Notes: generated by a model not told the origin, from the letters alone. A stretch of DNA of 64,000 nt from Winogradskyella pelagia (GCF_017581965.1 NZ_JAGEVF010000012.1:1-64000); one strand, 5' to 3'. Positions 27,636-38,188 are shown, counted from the first letter of the stretch. Numbers and translations are program-made.

Positions 27636-28466
27636 CTATTTACTAAGTTCTTCTATAACCGACTGACTTGTAATTTGAAGGTGTTTAGGGAGTCTGTTAT
27701 ATTTAGGTAAAACCGCAAGATAACGGTCTTCATTGGTAGTGTATACCAATTTTAAAGGTGTATTTTTATTGGTCAAAGAAGTTATGATATCCTTTATAAA
27801 TTCGTCATGGTGAACTAGATCTGTACTTCCTAGATGATAAATGCCATATTTGTTTCTATTAACAATGTAGTGCACCTGCTGCGTAACCTTCTTGTCTAAA
27901 GTTACGTTCATAATAAGGTTAGGAAATATTTCAACAGGTTGTTTTTCTTTGATTTGACTTTTAATTTCTTTTACCCGTGGAGAGTTTGCCCCAAAGACCA
28001 TAGGTAACCTTAATATGGCGACTTGTTTCTTTGGAAGCCGTAAAAGCATATTTTCAATTTTTATCTTAAAATGACCATAGATGCTGTTACTCAATGTTTT
28101 GTCTAGCTCATAACTTGGGTATTTGCTGTAGGCGTCAAAGGCATTGGCTGACGACAAGAACAGAATTTTAGTAGCGTTTTCTTTGGCATACTCGGTGAGA
28201 TGCTGATGAGCTATTGTCTGACCATTAAAATTTCCTCTTAATGCAGAAATTACAATATCTGGGCTGCAAGCTTCTAGAATTTCGTAGATATCGTCTTCTT
28301 CTACGGAATATTGAAAGAACTGGTGGTTTCGTTCAAATTCGCGTGTCGATGTTCTGTAGGTTCCATAGGTTCTAAAATACGGCCCTAACTCTTTGTATAA
28401 GGCTTGCCCTAAGTAACCACTAGCACCTAGAATAAGTATAGTGTATTTTTTTCTCACCTTCTTCAT
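27636..28466 (-). CDS. RmlD-like NAD(P)-dependent sugar-nucleotide reductase
   Basis: A 276-residue extended short-chain dehydrogenase. Rossmann loop ILGASGYLGQALYKEL at about 12-27, YGHFKIKIENMLL with Tyr/Lys of the catalytic site, and MVFGANSPRVKE. The best family guess is RmlD/dTDP-4-dehydrorhamnose reductase-like, but the usual Rml neighbours are absent. The substrate is therefore unknown. Between gcvT and phhB on the minus strand. Confidence 0.78.
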   Translation of the reverse strand: MKKVRKKYTILILGASGYLGQALYKELGPYFRTYGTYRTSTREFERNHQFFQYSVEEDDIYEILEACSPDIVISALRGNFNGQTIAHQHLTEYAKENATKILFLSSANAFDAYSKYPSYELDKTLSNSIYGHFKIKIENMLLRLPKKQVAILRLPMVFGANSPRVKEIKSQIKEKQPVEIFPNLIMNVTLDKKVTQQVHYIVNRNKYGIYHLGSTDLVHHDEFIKDIITSLTNKNTPLKLVYTTNEDRYLAVLPKYNRLPKHLQITSQSVIEELSK

Positions 28467-28493
28467 TAATCACACAGCAGCCAGCAAATAAAC

Positions 28494-29579
28494 TTATTTT
28501 GCCTTGTAAAATGGTAGTTTTACAACAGTTGCAGGAATATCATTTTTACGCACTTTAATAAAAATTTGGCTCCCAAACTCGGAATATTCTGGAGATACGT
28601 AACCTAGCCCAATTCCTTTTTTAAGTGATGGTGACATCGTCCCTGAGGTTACTTTGCCAATGGCCTTTCCATTAGCATCTACGATATCATAACCGCGTCT
28701 TGGAATCCCTTTGTCATTTATTTCAAAAGCGACTAACTTTCGTTTTAAAATATTTTTTTTCTGCTCCGATAAGTTGTCTGAGTTAGTAAAGGATTTAGTA
28801 AACTTCACAATCCAACCTAGACCTGCTTCAAAAGGTGATGTCGTATCATCTATATCATTTCCATATAAACTGTAGCCCATTTCTAAACGCAAGGTGTCTC
28901 TGGCAGCTAAACCTATAGGCTTAATGCCATATGGCTTTCCGGCTTCCATGACTTTATCCCAAATTTGTTTGACTTCAGAATTTTTGCAATAGATTTCAAA
29001 TCCTCCACTGCCAGTATATCCAGTTGCAGAGATAATAACATGTTCAACACCTGCAAAGTCGCCTATAATAAAATTATAGAAACCGATTTGAAACAAATCT
29101 TGAGTTGATAAGGTTTGCATGGCTTCAACTGCTTTTGGGCCTTGTATTGCTAGAAGGGCGTAATCGTCGCTAAGGTTGCGCATTTCTGCACCAACATCAT
29201 TTTTAGAAGATATAAAATCCCAGTCTTTTTCAATATTAGCAGCATTAACCACAAGGAGAAAAGTCTCTTCCTTAATACGATACACGATTAAATCGTCTAC
29301 AATGCCACCGCTATCGTTTGGAATGCAACTATATTGTGCTTTACCGATACTTAATTTAGAGGCATCATTACTTGTAACTTTCTGCACAAGTTGTAGGGCA
29401 TTAGAGCCCTCAATTAAAAACTCACCCATGTGAGATACGTCAAAAACACCAACGGAGCTCCTCACAGTTTCATGCTCAATGTTTACACCCTCGTATTGTA
29501 CAGGCATATTGTACCCTGCAAAAGGTACCATTTTAGCTCCTAACGCAATGTGGGTTTCAGTTAAAGGAGTTGTCTTCAT
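28494..29579 (-). CDS. gcvT: Aminomethyltransferase (glycine cleavage T protein)
   Basis: A 361-residue tetrahydrofolate-dependent enzyme starting at ATG 29579 ([10 protein letters not shown]); a nine-residue upstream extension is unlikely. Signatures: [40 protein letters not shown] and [13 protein letters not shown]. With GcvP, GcvH and lipoamide dehydrogenase it cleaves glycine to methylene-THF, CO2 and ammonia. The other gcv genes are not in this window. The run continues with the reductase and phhB. Confidence 0.95.
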   Translation of the reverse strand: MKTTPLTETHIALGAKMVPFAGYNMPVQYEGVNIEHETVRSSVGVFDVSHMGEFLIEGSNALQLVQKVTSNDASKLSIGKAQYSCIPNDSGGIVDDLIVYRIKEETFLLVVNAANIEKDWDFISSKNDVGAEMRNLSDDYALLAIQGPKAVEAMQTLSTQDLFQIGFYNFIIGDFAGVEHVIISATGYTGSGGFEIYCKNSEVKQIWDKVMEAGKPYGIKPIGLAARDTLRLEMGYSLYGNDIDDTTSPFEAGLGWIVKFTKSFTNSDNLSEQKKNILKRKLVAFEINDKGIPRRGYDIVDANGKAIGKVTSGTMSPSLKKGIGLGYVSPEYSEFGSQIFIKVRKNDIPATVVKLPFYKAK

Positions 29580-29661
29580 GAGTAAATTTTTAGAATTAGT
29601 GTGCAAAATTAAGCATTTTTTGTGGCTTTAATTCAAAACAAATGCGGATAAAACTGAATAA

Positions 29662-29687
29662 AAAAACCACCTCTAAAAGTGGTTTTT
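29662..29687. terminator. Terminator between barrel gene and gcvT
   Basis: A 9-bp stem (AAAAACCAC at 29662-29670, GTGGTTTTT at 29679-29687) with an eight-base loop. It lies 17 bases past the stop of the upstream minus-strand barrel gene and probably separates it from the gcvT unit. Confidence 0.75.
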
Positions 29688-29704
29688 CTATGCTTCTGTT
29701 TTAA

Positions 29705-30181
29705 TTAGAATTGGTATCTAACACCCAAGGCAATATCAAAATCTAAATCATTGTTTATACTGCCAAAACCAATTTCCGGTCTAAAATCGAGGGACAATAA
29801 TAGTGGGAAATCAAAACTATACTCAAGACCAATATTTCCAGCGGCAAAAACAAAAGTTTCGTCATTGACAAAAGGATTATCAAAATCATACGATGCAACG
29901 CCTCCGCCACCACCAGCATACCAATTAAAATCACCATCTAATACCCAAACCCATTGGTAGAGTCCGGCAAGTTTAAAACCATCAAAATCGTTACCACTAC
30001 GCCAACCTAAGTCAACCTCTAATCGGTTATTGCTGCCAAGTGCTCTTTGATAAGATACCTCAGCCCCAAAACCATCACTGTCTCCAAGTCTAAGACCAAC
30101 CGCATTATTGGCTATTTCTTGAGCAGAAAGTGAAACTATTCCAAAAACAAGTGCAAGGGACGCTAAAATTAATTTGTTCAT
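29705..30181 (-). CDS. Outer-membrane beta-barrel protein
   Basis: A 158-residue protein starting at ATG 30181 (an upstream in-frame extension lacks signal character). Signal peptide MNKLILASLALVFGIVSLSA, then a compact barrel: VGLRLGDSDGFGAEVSYQRAL, LEVDLGWRSGND, LAGLYQWVW, NWYAGGGGGVASYDF, ALGVRYQF at the C-terminus. The final aromatic is the outer-membrane insertion signal. Function unknown. Followed by a terminator. Confidence 0.8.
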   Translation of the reverse strand: MNKLILASLALVFGIVSLSAQEIANNAVGLRLGDSDGFGAEVSYQRALGSNNRLEVDLGWRSGNDFDGFKLAGLYQWVWVLDGDFNWYAGGGGGVASYDFDNPFVNDETFVFAAGNIGLEYSFDFPLLLSLDFRPEIGFGSINNDLDFDIALGVRYQF

Positions 30182-30213
30182 TGTATAATATTTTAAAACT
30201 GAAAAAATGATAT

Positions 30214-30221
30214 CAAAAATA
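30214..30221 (-). promoter_or_regulatory. Promoter -7 element for the barrel gene
   Basis: Minus-strand TATTTTTG, exact TAnnTTTG, 33 bases before the ATG at 30181. -33 element not seen. Confidence 0.45.
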
Positions 30222-30285
30222 ACGGTATAATCCATTTATTATTGGAATTCTTCATAGTTTTATAAACAGATTTATCAATGATTTT

Positions 30286-33213
30286 ATGAACAGCAGAGAA
30301 AGTCTTCAAGACCTGAAGTTAAAGCTTCAAGGCGATTTGTATTTTGATGATTTAATGCGAAGGCTTTATGCCACAGACGCCTCTGTTTACAGAAAATTGC
30401 CATTGGCGGTAGCCATTCCAAAAAACGCAACTGATCTTAAACTAATTATCCAATATGCAATCACCTATAATACATCTTTAATTCCAAGAACTGCTGGGAC
30501 ATCTCTTGCCGGGCAATGCGTAGGAGAGGGTATTATAGTAGATGTGTCTAAATACTTCACGAAAATTCTGTCTATTGATCGTGAAGGTAAAACTGTTACA
30601 GTCCAGCCTGGAGTAGTAAGAGACGAGCTCAATGCTGTGTTGCAGCCTTATGGGCTTTTCTTTGGACCAAACACATCGACTTCTAACCGTTGTATGATAG
30701 GTGGTATGGTTGGTAATAACTCTTCAGGAACAACTTCTATAAGGTATGGCGTAACTAGAGATAAGGTTATTTGTCTTAAAACGCTATTGAGTGACGGCTC
30801 TGAAGCTACTTTTGAATCTTTGGATGAAGCTGATTTTTTCAAAAAAACCGAGCTAAATAATTTAGAAGGCAGAATTTATAAATCTCTTTATGATGCTTTA
30901 TCTCCAAAATCAACCCAAGAGGAAATAAAAACCAATTTCCCAAAAGATTCCATACACAGACGTAATACAGGATATGCAGTAGATGAATTGATTAAGTCTA
31001 TTCCCTTCAGTAAAGAAAATTTTGGTAAAAAATTTAACATGTGCCAACTTTTGGCTGGTAGCGAAGGAACCTTAGCCTTTACAACAGAGATTACGTTAGC
31101 TCTAGATAGCTTACCACCTCGGCAAAGTGCAATGGTGGCCATGCATTTTAGAAGCGTTGAAAGTTGTTTGAAAGCGGTTAAAACGGCAATGAGCCATGAT
31201 TTGTATACATGTGAGATGATGGACGCCACCATATTAAATCTTACCAAGTACAATAAAACTCAACAAGAAAATCGAAAATTTATTGTTGATAACCCGGCAG
31301 CCATTTTAATGTGTGAGTTGAAATCGGACAGCGTAGAAGTTCTCAATATTAAGATTGAACGTTTTTTGACCTCCTTTGCTAAAACCGATTTAAGTTACGC
31401 GCAACCAGTGTTAAGGGGAGTTGATATTACCAAGGCTCTTGAGTTGAGAAAAGCTGGATTAGGGCTATTAGGTAACATGATTGGTGATAAAAAAGCTGTT
31501 GCGTGCATTGAAGATACAGCTGTTGCTTTGGAAGATTTAGAAGCCTTTATTTCTGAATTCACAGCGCTTATGGCCAAATACAATCAAAAAGCGGTGTATT
31601 ACGCTCACGCAGGTGCAGGTGAGTTACACTTAAGGCCCATTCTAGATTTAAAACAGAAAAAGGATGTAGTCTTATTTAGAAAAATCACTACAGACGTCGC
31701 TAAGCTGGTTAAAAAATACAAAGGCTCCATGTCAGGAGAACACGGTGACGGCATCGTTAGGGCAGAGTTTATACCAATGATAATTGGATCATCTAACTAT
31801 GAGCTACTCAAAGAAATAAAAACAGCTTTTGATCCTAATTCTATTTTTAATCCTGGAAAAATTGTAAACGCCTATCCTATGGATAAGAATCTGCGTTACA
31901 AGCCAGAGCGACTCGAACCTAATATCGCTACAATGCTAGATTTCTCTGAATCCTTAGGCATTCTTAGAGAGGCTGAGAAGTGCAATGGTTCTGGTGACTG
32001 TAGAAAGTTACCGCAATTTGGAGGAACTATGTGCCCTAGCTATAGAGCTACTAGGAATGAAAAAGATACGACTAGAGCAAGGGCTAATGCCTTACGAGAA
32101 TTTTTAACACACTCAGAAAAACAAAATCGATTTGACCATGAGGAGCTAAAAGCTGTTTTTGATTTGTGCCTTAGCTGCAAGGCATGCTCTGTTGAGTGCC
32201 CTAGTAGCGTTGATGTGGCTGCTTTAAAGGCTGAATTTCAGTACCAACATCAACGAGCAAACGGTATTTCCTTAAGAACAAAATTATTTGCATATAATAA
32301 CAGAATCAATAAGGTTTTAAGTTATATCCCAAAACTATCCAATTTTATTTTCACTAATAAACTGACACAAAATATTATTAAAGGTGTTAATGGAATAGCA
32401 CAAGAAAGAAGCTTACCGTTGTTGTCAACAAAAAGTTTATATAAAAATTTCCAACGTATTGAAAAACAATTAAATAAAAATAATTTTATTAAGGAAGTCT
32501 ATCTGTTTAATGATGAATTTACCAATCATTTAGAATCGCAAATCGGATTAGATGCCATAAAGCTTTTAACACGTTTAAATTACAAGGTCAATCTTTTGAA
32601 TCATAAGGAATCTGGAAGAGCAATGATATCAAAAGGTTTATTAAAACAAGCTAAAAACGTTTGTAATATAAATGTCGAAATATTTAAAGACATTATCTCT
32701 GAAAAAACACCTTTGCTGGGAATTGAACCCTCTGCTATTTTAACCTTTAAAGATGAATATTTGAAGTTGGCTGATAATAAAGAAGCTGCAAAGAAGATTG
32801 CTGCGAATACTTTTTTAATCGAAGAATTCATTTCTAGTGAAATTAGTTTAGGGCACATAAAGGCTAATCAATTTACCCAGGAGGAGAAAGTGATTAAATT
32901 CCATGGTCACTGTCATCAAAAAGCTTTAGCTAACCAAAAATCGAGTTTTGATATTCTTAATTTGCCTAAACATTACAGGGTCACCATTATTCCTAGTGGT
33001 TGTTGTGGTATGGCTGGAAGTTTTGGGTATGAAAAAGAGCATTATAAAGTAAGTATAGCCATAGGAGAACAAACGTTGTTTCCAGCAGTAAGAAAATCAA
33101 ATAAATCTACTGTAATCGTTGCTAATGGCACGAGCTGTAGGCATCAGATAAAAGATGGAACAGGGCGCATCGCTAAGCATCCCGTAACCATATTGTACGA
33201 AGCCTTGAACTAA
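30286..33213 (+). CDS. FAD/[4Fe-4S] D-2-hydroxyacid dehydrogenase (GlcD-GlcF-type fusion, YdiJ-like)
   Basis: A 975-residue fusion. Residues 1-540 are a PCMH-type FAD-binding domain (RTAGTSLAGQCVGEGIIVDVS; HGDGIVRAEF near 490) with its FAD-oxidase C domain. Then come two Fe-S cluster regions: CNGSGDC...MCPSYR (from 566) and CLSCKACSVECP (from 628). The last part is two CCG-type domains with HCHQKAL (near 875) and SGCCGMAGSFGYE (from 905). E. coli YdiJ (D-2-hydroxyglutarate dehydrogenase) has the same layout, while GlcDEF divides it among subunits. It probably oxidises a D-2-hydroxyacid (lactate, glycolate or hydroxyglutarate) and feeds electrons to quinone. It ends exactly where the next gene ends. 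Confidence 0.9.
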   Translation: MNSRESLQDLKLKLQGDLYFDDLMRRLYATDASVYRKLPLAVAIPKNATDLKLIIQYAITYNTSLIPRTAGTSLAGQCVGEGIIVDVSKYFTKILSIDREGKTVTVQPGVVRDELNAVLQPYGLFFGPNTSTSNRCMIGGMVGNNSSGTTSIRYGVTRDKVICLKTLLSDGSEATFESLDEADFFKKTELNNLEGRIYKSLYDALSPKSTQEEIKTNFPKDSIHRRNTGYAVDELIKSIPFSKENFGKKFNMCQLLAGSEGTLAFTTEITLALDSLPPRQSAMVAMHFRSVESCLKAVKTAMSHDLYTCEMMDATILNLTKYNKTQQENRKFIVDNPAAILMCELKSDSVEVLNIKIERFLTSFAKTDLSYAQPVLRGVDITKALELRKAGLGLLGNMIGDKKAVACIEDTAVALEDLEAFISEFTALMAKYNQKAVYYAHAGAGELHLRPILDLKQKKDVVLFRKITTDVAKLVKKYKGSMSGEHGDGIVRAEFIPMIIGSSNYELLKEIKTAFDPNSIFNPGKIVNAYPMDKNLRYKPERLEPNIATMLDFSESLGILREAEKCNGSGDCRKLPQFGGTMCPSYRATRNEKDTTRARANALREFLTHSEKQNRFDHEELKAVFDLCLSCKACSVECPSSVDVAALKAEFQYQHQRANGISLRTKLFAYNNRINKVLSYIPKLSNFIFTNKLTQNIIKGVNGIAQERSLPLLSTKSLYKNFQRIEKQLNKNNFIKEVYLFNDEFTNHLESQIGLDAIKLLTRLNYKVNLLNHKESGRAMISKGLLKQAKNVCNINVEIFKDIISEKTPLLGIEPSAILTFKDEYLKLADNKEAAKKIAANTFLIEEFISSEISLGHIKANQFTQEEKVIKFHGHCHQKALANQKSSFDILNLPKHYRVTIIPSGCCGMAGSFGYEKEHYKVSIAIGEQTLFPAVRKSNKSTVIVANGTSCRHQIKDGTGRIAKHPVTILYEALN

Positions 33214-34065
33214 TTATATGTGCTTGTTCTTTTTAGGTTGGTCAACAATGGTAATTGCGGCAATTAAATCCTTAACATCCATCTCTTTCAAATCCTCATC
33301 GGCGAAAAAAGGTGTAAGTTTATCTTTGTTGTAGTTGTATAATTTCCAACGTTTAAATTGATATTCAAGAGCAGTAAAATTTTCAACCCAATCACCAGAA
33401 TTCAGATAGGTGGTTTTTCCTATTTTATTAGTCATAAATAACATTTTTGGCTGGTGGATGTGTCCACAGATTACAAAATCGTAGCCATTTTCAATTGCTA
33501 AATCGGCAGCAACTTTTTCGAAGTTATTAATATATTTTACGGCCCCTTTTACACTATTTTTAATTCGTTTGGATAAAGAGTATCTCTCTTTGCCTAATTT
33601 TTCCAAACACCAATTCACTGTACGGTTGAGCAATGTTAATAGATCATAACCCCAACCGCCTAGTTTTGCTAGCCACTTCGCATTTTGAATGGATATATCG
33701 AAAACATCACCATGAAAAAACCAAGCTTTTCTTCCGTCGAGATCTAAGACAAGTTTATTTACTATTGAGATGTTGCCAATTGAGGTATCGGCAAATTTTC
33801 TTAACATTTCGTCGTGATTACCGGTGATATAGATAACTTCAGTACCATCAGCAGCAAAATCCATAATCTTTTTAATAACCCTTAAGTGTGATTTGGGAAA
33901 GTATCGTTTCTTAAATTGCCATATGTCAACGATGTCTCCATTAAGAATTAATTTCTTGGGTTCAATACTGTTAAGGTAGGTCAATAGCTGTTTGGCATGG
34001 CAACCATAAGTACCTAAATGCACGTCTGAGATAACAGCTATTTCAACTTTTCGTTTGAGATTCAC
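33214..34065 (-). CDS. LpxH-like metallophosphoesterase
   Basis: A 283-residue calcineurin-like phosphoesterase with the metal motifs SDVHLG (14-19), GDIVD, GNHDE, FHGDVFD and CGHIHQP in order. This is the UDP-2,3-diacylglucosamine diphosphatase pattern, which in lipid A synthesis makes lipid X. Bacteroidota carry longer LpxH-like paralogues with this C-terminal helical region, so the exact substrate is uncertain. Tail to tail with the FAD enzyme with no gap. Confidence 0.82.
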   Translation of the reverse strand: MNLKRKVEIAVISDVHLGTYGCHAKQLLTYLNSIEPKKLILNGDIVDIWQFKKRYFPKSHLRVIKKIMDFAADGTEVIYITGNHDEMLRKFADTSIGNISIVNKLVLDLDGRKAWFFHGDVFDISIQNAKWLAKLGGWGYDLLTLLNRTVNWCLEKLGKERYSLSKRIKNSVKGAVKYINNFEKVAADLAIENGYDFVICGHIHQPKMLFMTNKIGKTTYLNSGDWVENFTALEYQFKRWKLYNYNKDKLTPFFADEDLKEMDVKDLIAAITIVDQPKKNKHI

Positions 34066-34225
34066 GGGCTAAGCTTATACAGTGCAAATTACCGCAACAG
34101 TAGTTAACTTAATATCACCGCATAATTAATATTACATGAGAAAATTGTTATCTAATTGTTATGTGTTTTGGGCTTTTTAACTTTTATGATAAATAGGCCT
34201 TTTCCGTAAAACCGATATTTGAATT

Positions 34226-34255
34226 TTTGATTCTGTGATAATAGATTTACTTTAG
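34226..34255 (+). promoter_or_regulatory. Promoter of aroC (-33/-7)
   Basis: TTTG at 34226-34229, 18-base spacer, then TACTTTAG at 34248-34255 (one mismatch to TAnnTTTG). Spacing and distance to the aroC ATG (17 bases) fit the Bacteroidota consensus TTTG-N17-23-TAnnTTTG. This is the only promoter in the window with both elements. Confidence 0.6.
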
Positions 34256-34271
34256 CGTAAAAATTTAGCGG

Positions 34272-35342
34272 ATGGCAGGGAATTCCTTCGGAAAATTATT
34301 TAAGCTCACCACTTTTGGTGAGTCTCACGGTACTGCAATAGGCGGAATTATAGATGGTTGTCCAGCCGGAATAAAACTAGACTTTGACGCCATTAAAAAT
34401 GACATGAATCGTCGCAAACCTGGGCAATCAAAAATTGTAACCCAGCGTAAAGAACCAGACTCAGTAGATTTTTTTTCAGGAATATTTGAAGGTATTACTA
34501 CCGGAACTCCAATAGGCTTTGTTATAAATAACACAAACCAAAAGTCTAAGGACTATTCTCATATCAAGGATGTTTACAGACCAAGTCATGCAGACTATAC
34601 TTACGATAAGAAGTATGGTGTAAGGGATTATAGAGGAGGAGGTAGAAGCTCTGCTAGAGAAACGGCCTGTCGTGTAGTTGCAGGTGCTATAGCAAAACAA
34701 ATGCTAAATCATATTAAGATAAATGCCTATACATCTGCTGTTGGTGCAATACAACTAGAAACATCATATGAAGATTTAGATTTCAATTTAATAGAATCTA
34801 ACCCTGTGCGTTGTCCTGATTCAGCAGCGGCCAAAGCAATGATAGAACGTATCGCTGAAGTGAAGAAAAAAGGTGATACCATTGGTGGTGTTGTAACTTG
34901 TGTAATACAAAATGTACCTCCAGGACTGGGCGAACCTGTTTTTGATAAACTTCACGCTGAATTAGGAAAAGCCATGTTGTCCATTAATGCTGTAAAAGGT
35001 TTTGAATATGGCAGTGGCTTTAAGGGGGCTCAAATGCTTGGAAGTGATCATAATGACAGGTTTAATAAAGATGGAAGTACGCAAACTAATTTGTCTGGTG
35101 GCGTCCAAGGAGGTATTTCTAATGGTATGGATATTTATTTTAATGTAGCTTTTAAACCCGTAGCTACAACGCTTCAAAAGCAAGAAACCATTAATGCTTC
35201 TGGAGAGGTGGTCGAAATGCAAGGTAAAGGTCGTCACGATCCTTGTGTGGTGCCAAGAGCAGTGCCAATAGTAGAAGCTATGGCGGCATTAGTCATGGCA
35301 GATTTTACATTATTAAGACGCCAAGAAACCAAGGATTGGTAA
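34272..35342 (+). CDS. aroC: Chorismate synthase
   Basis: A 356-residue FMN-dependent enzyme that converts EPSP to chorismate, the branch point to aromatic amino acids, folate and menaquinone. Family motifs: [18 protein letters not shown] at 3-20, [14 protein letters not shown] and [15 protein letters not shown], and [19 protein letters not shown] near the end. Its own promoter lies just upstream. A symporter gene follows after 48 bases. Confidence 0.97.
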   Translation: MAGNSFGKLFKLTTFGESHGTAIGGIIDGCPAGIKLDFDAIKNDMNRRKPGQSKIVTQRKEPDSVDFFSGIFEGITTGTPIGFVINNTNQKSKDYSHIKDVYRPSHADYTYDKKYGVRDYRGGGRSSARETACRVVAGAIAKQMLNHIKINAYTSAVGAIQLETSYEDLDFNLIESNPVRCPDSAAAKAMIERIAEVKKKGDTIGGVVTCVIQNVPPGLGEPVFDKLHAELGKAMLSINAVKGFEYGSGFKGAQMLGSDHNDRFNKDGSTQTNLSGGVQGGISNGMDIYFNVAFKPVATTLQKQETINASGEVVEMQGKGRHDPCVVPRAVPIVEAMAALVMADFTLLRRQETKDW

Positions 35343-35390
35343 TCAAAAACTTTTAATTAAAAAGGTCCTATTTGTAAGGATATTTATGAT

Positions 35391-36713
35391 ATGAAAAAAA
35401 TCCCGTTGCACTGGAAAATTATAATTGGAATGACGATTGGAATCATTTTTGGCTTCATTATGAATGCTGTTAGTGGTCAAAAATTTGTCACGGATTGGAT
35501 TGCGCCATTCGGTACCATTTTTATAAATCTCTTAAAACTTATTGCGGTACCGCTGATTCTTGCTTCCCTAATAAAGGGTATTTCAGATTTAAAGGACATC
35601 TCCAAAATTAGGGATATGGGACTTAGAACTATTTCTATTTATATCGGTACAACACTCGTTGCAATAATAATTGGCCTGTCTATTGTTAATTTGGTTAAAC
35701 CTGGTACAGGAATGCCAATAGAAACGATAGAAAAAATTAAATTAAAATACGAAAATGATGCTGGTGTTGTAGATAAAATAACCAAAGCCACAGCGACTAA
35801 AGATGCAGGACCATTGCAGCCATTGGTAGATATTTTTCCGAGTAATATTATTCAATCTATGGGCGAGACCAAAATGCTTCAGGTGATATTCTTTGCACTC
35901 TTTGTTGGTATTTGTCTGCTACTCATTCCAGAGGAGAAAGCCAAACCCATGATTAATATTTTTGATTCTCTCAACGAAGTTGTTATGAAAATGGTGGACC
36001 TTATAATGCTATTTGCGCCATATGCTGTTTTTGCTCTAATGGCCAATGTGATTATCGCCTTCGATGACACCGAAATTTTATTAAAATTGTTACAATATGC
36101 GCTTTGTGTAGTTGCTGGTTTGTCACTGATGATTGGGTTTTATCTCATACTTATTAAAACTTATACCAAAAAATCGCCCTTATGGTTTTTAAATCGAATT
36201 AGTCCAGCGCAATTATTAGCATTTTCTACAAGCAGTAGTGCGGCAACTTTACCTGTTACTATGGAACGTGTAGAAGAACACATAGGTGTGGATAAAGAAG
36301 TTTCTGGCTTTGTATTGCCTGTTGGGGCAACGGTAAATATGGACGGGACAAGTCTTTATCAAGGTATTGCTGCCGTATTTATTATGCAAGTGATATGGCC
36401 AGAAGGTTTATCGTTTACCAATCAACTGGTTATTGTTTTAACAGCTTTATTGGCTTCTATAGGGAGTGCCGCCGTACCAAGTGCCGGAATGGTAATGTTG
36501 GTTATTGTCTTAGAATCCATAAACTTTCCTTCAGAATTATTACCTATTGGCTTAGCGCTTATTTTTGCTGTTGATCGGCCACTAGATATGTGCAGAACTG
36601 TGGTTAATGTAACTGGAGATGCCACTGTGTCGATGCTTGTGGCCAAATCGCTGGATAAACTTCACGACCCCAAACCAAAACAATGGGACGATAATTACGA
36701 AGCCGTAAAATAA
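35391..36713 (+). CDS. Dicarboxylate/amino-acid:cation symporter (DAACS/GltP-type)
   Basis: A 440-residue membrane transporter with about eight hydrophobic helices and two hairpins. Conserved signals are STSSSAATLPVTM (serine-rich hairpin 1 motif), GATVNMDGTSLYQGIAAVF (NMDGT), SIGSAAVPSAGMVML and FAVDRPLDMCRTVVNVTGD. Related to GltP/GltPh/DctA, which import glutamate, aspartate or C4-dicarboxylates with Na+ or H+. It lies between aroC and the ATP-grasp gene (62 bases), so it may supply a substrate for the following unit (inference). Confidence 0.92.
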   Translation: MKKIPLHWKIIIGMTIGIIFGFIMNAVSGQKFVTDWIAPFGTIFINLLKLIAVPLILASLIKGISDLKDISKIRDMGLRTISIYIGTTLVAIIIGLSIVNLVKPGTGMPIETIEKIKLKYENDAGVVDKITKATATKDAGPLQPLVDIFPSNIIQSMGETKMLQVIFFALFVGICLLLIPEEKAKPMINIFDSLNEVVMKMVDLIMLFAPYAVFALMANVIIAFDDTEILLKLLQYALCVVAGLSLMIGFYLILIKTYTKKSPLWFLNRISPAQLLAFSTSSSAATLPVTMERVEEHIGVDKEVSGFVLPVGATVNMDGTSLYQGIAAVFIMQVIWPEGLSFTNQLVIVLTALLASIGSAAVPSAGMVMLVIVLESINFPSELLPIGLALIFAVDRPLDMCRTVVNVTGDATVSMLVAKSLDKLHDPKPKQWDDNYEAVK

Positions 36714-36775
36714 TTTATTTTGGATTAAAAATAATTACCTTTAACTCTATAAAAACTAACCAAACATAACACGGA

Positions 36776-37813
36776 ATGAATATTTGTTTCATTATGTATC
36801 CTTGGGAAAAGATAGACCCGGAGAACGATACCAGTTTAGCCCTAATTAAAGAATGTGTAAAACGAGGCCATGGTGTTGCGATGTGCACTCCTGCTAACTT
36901 AACCATACGAGACAGTGTAACTAATGCATTTTGTACGGTTATTGGCCGTATGGACAAGGTCCCAACTACACTAAAGTCATTCTATAATAAAGCAAAATTA
37001 CGTGAAGAAATGCTGCCTTTAGCAGGTTTCGATGCTATCTTTTTTAGGGCAAACCCACCTTTGGATCCTTTAATGCTTAACTTCTTAGATTCGGTTAAAG
37101 ACGATGTATTTATTGTTAATTCTTTACAGGGTATGCGTGAGGCTAATAATAAATTATATACGGCAGCTTTTGGTGATGCACACAGTAATATCATACCAAA
37201 CACCCATGTCTCTAAGAATAAGAAATATCTGATTCAACAGATTAAAGAATCCAAATCAGATAAAATGATACTAAAACCGTTAAATGGTTTTGGAGGATCT
37301 GGGGTTATATTAATTGAGAAATCAGCAATGAGTAATATTACCTCTTTACTAGATTTTTATGTTACCAACTCAGACGGATCTTCGAATTATGTGATTCTTC
37401 AAGATTATATTGAAGGTGCGGAGCAAGGAGATGTTCGGATACTTTTGCTAAATGGTGAGCCTGTTGGAGCCATGAAACGTGTTCCGGGATCAGACGACCA
37501 CAGGTCTAACGTTTCCGCAGGTGGTTCTGTTCAAAAACATACGCTTACAAAAGCAGAAAAGGCTTTGTGTAAACAGATTGGACCAAAATTAGTTAAAGAT
37601 GGACTTTATTTTGTGGGTATCGATGTTATCGGTGGTAAATTAGTTGAAGTTAATGTTATGTCCCCAGGCGGAATCACCTATATCAACAAGGTGTATAAGT
37701 CCAAAACCAAAGTAGAGGAGAAGGTAATAGATTTTCTTGAAAGTAAGGTGATGGACAAGCTTCAGGCGTTCGATAGAAGAACAAGACTCAGAAAAACAGT
37801 AGATGAAGCATAA
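36776..37813 (+). CDS. GshB-like ATP-grasp ligase
   Basis: A 345-residue ATP-grasp protein of the glutathione-synthetase type. ATP-binding loop LKPLNGFGGSGVILI, DVRILLLNGEPVGAMKRVP (Mg/phosphate), SNVSAGGSVQKHTLT (small loop) and GIDVIGGKLVEVNVMSPGG (metal-binding Asn/Glu) match E. coli GshB. Such enzymes form an amide bond between a carboxylate and an amine via acyl phosphate. It could be a genuine glutathione synthetase, but no gshA is visible and its conserved partners (below) are not part of glutathione synthesis. First of a four-gene run whose last three are tightly coupled. Confidence 0.85.
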   Translation: MNICFIMYPWEKIDPENDTSLALIKECVKRGHGVAMCTPANLTIRDSVTNAFCTVIGRMDKVPTTLKSFYNKAKLREEMLPLAGFDAIFFRANPPLDPLMLNFLDSVKDDVFIVNSLQGMREANNKLYTAAFGDAHSNIIPNTHVSKNKKYLIQQIKESKSDKMILKPLNGFGGSGVILIEKSAMSNITSLLDFYVTNSDGSSNYVILQDYIEGAEQGDVRILLLNGEPVGAMKRVPGSDDHRSNVSAGGSVQKHTLTKAEKALCKQIGPKLVKDGLYFVGIDVIGGKLVEVNVMSPGGITYINKVYKSKTKVEEKVIDFLESKVMDKLQAFDRRTRLRKTVDEA

Positions 37814-37852
37814 TTTACAGTTGTCTAATATTTAAATTTCCAATAAGTATAA

Positions 37853-38188
37853 ATGAAAACGGTTGAATGGACTCGCGATGAACTGGTAGCTTACATTTTG
37901 TTGTTTGCTGCCAATTCTGATTTTAAAGAGAACAATAAAGAGCGTAATATTATTCTATCTAAAGTAGATATTTACACGTTTCAAGAAATACACGATGAGT
38001 TTAAAAACGATAATGACTATCGAGGTATACAAAAAATATTAACGAGCCTTAAGCAACATAATTATGATAAGGATGATGTTGAGTTACTAATGGCAGATAT
38101 TAAAACTTTGTTTTTTTCAGATGGAGAATTTAATATCAAGGAACGGAATATGCTTAAATGTCTAAATCGCTTATTCAAAGCAATGTAA
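37853..38188 (+). CDS. Small TerB-like helical protein
   Basis: A 111-residue acidic/helical protein. The C-terminal segment LFFSDGEFNIKERNMLKCLNRLF resembles the TerB (tellurite resistance/ Asp-rich) domain, where DGE and a downstream Glu are metal-like ligands; the N-terminal ELVAYILLFAANSDF fits too. The match is loose. Its stop overlaps the ATG of the amidohydrolase (TAATG). Possibly a regulatory or scaffold subunit of the ligase/hydrolase unit. Confidence 0.6.
   Translation: MKTVEWTRDELVAYILLFAANSDFKENNKERNIILSKVDIYTFQEIHDEFKNDNDYRGIQKILTSLKQHNYDKDDVELLMADIKTLFFSDGEFNIKERNMLKCLNRLFKAM

Noticed and set aside
36776..37813. Plain glutathione synthetase gene
   Set aside because: Kept only as an alternative: no gshA nearby and its operon partners are hydrolases.
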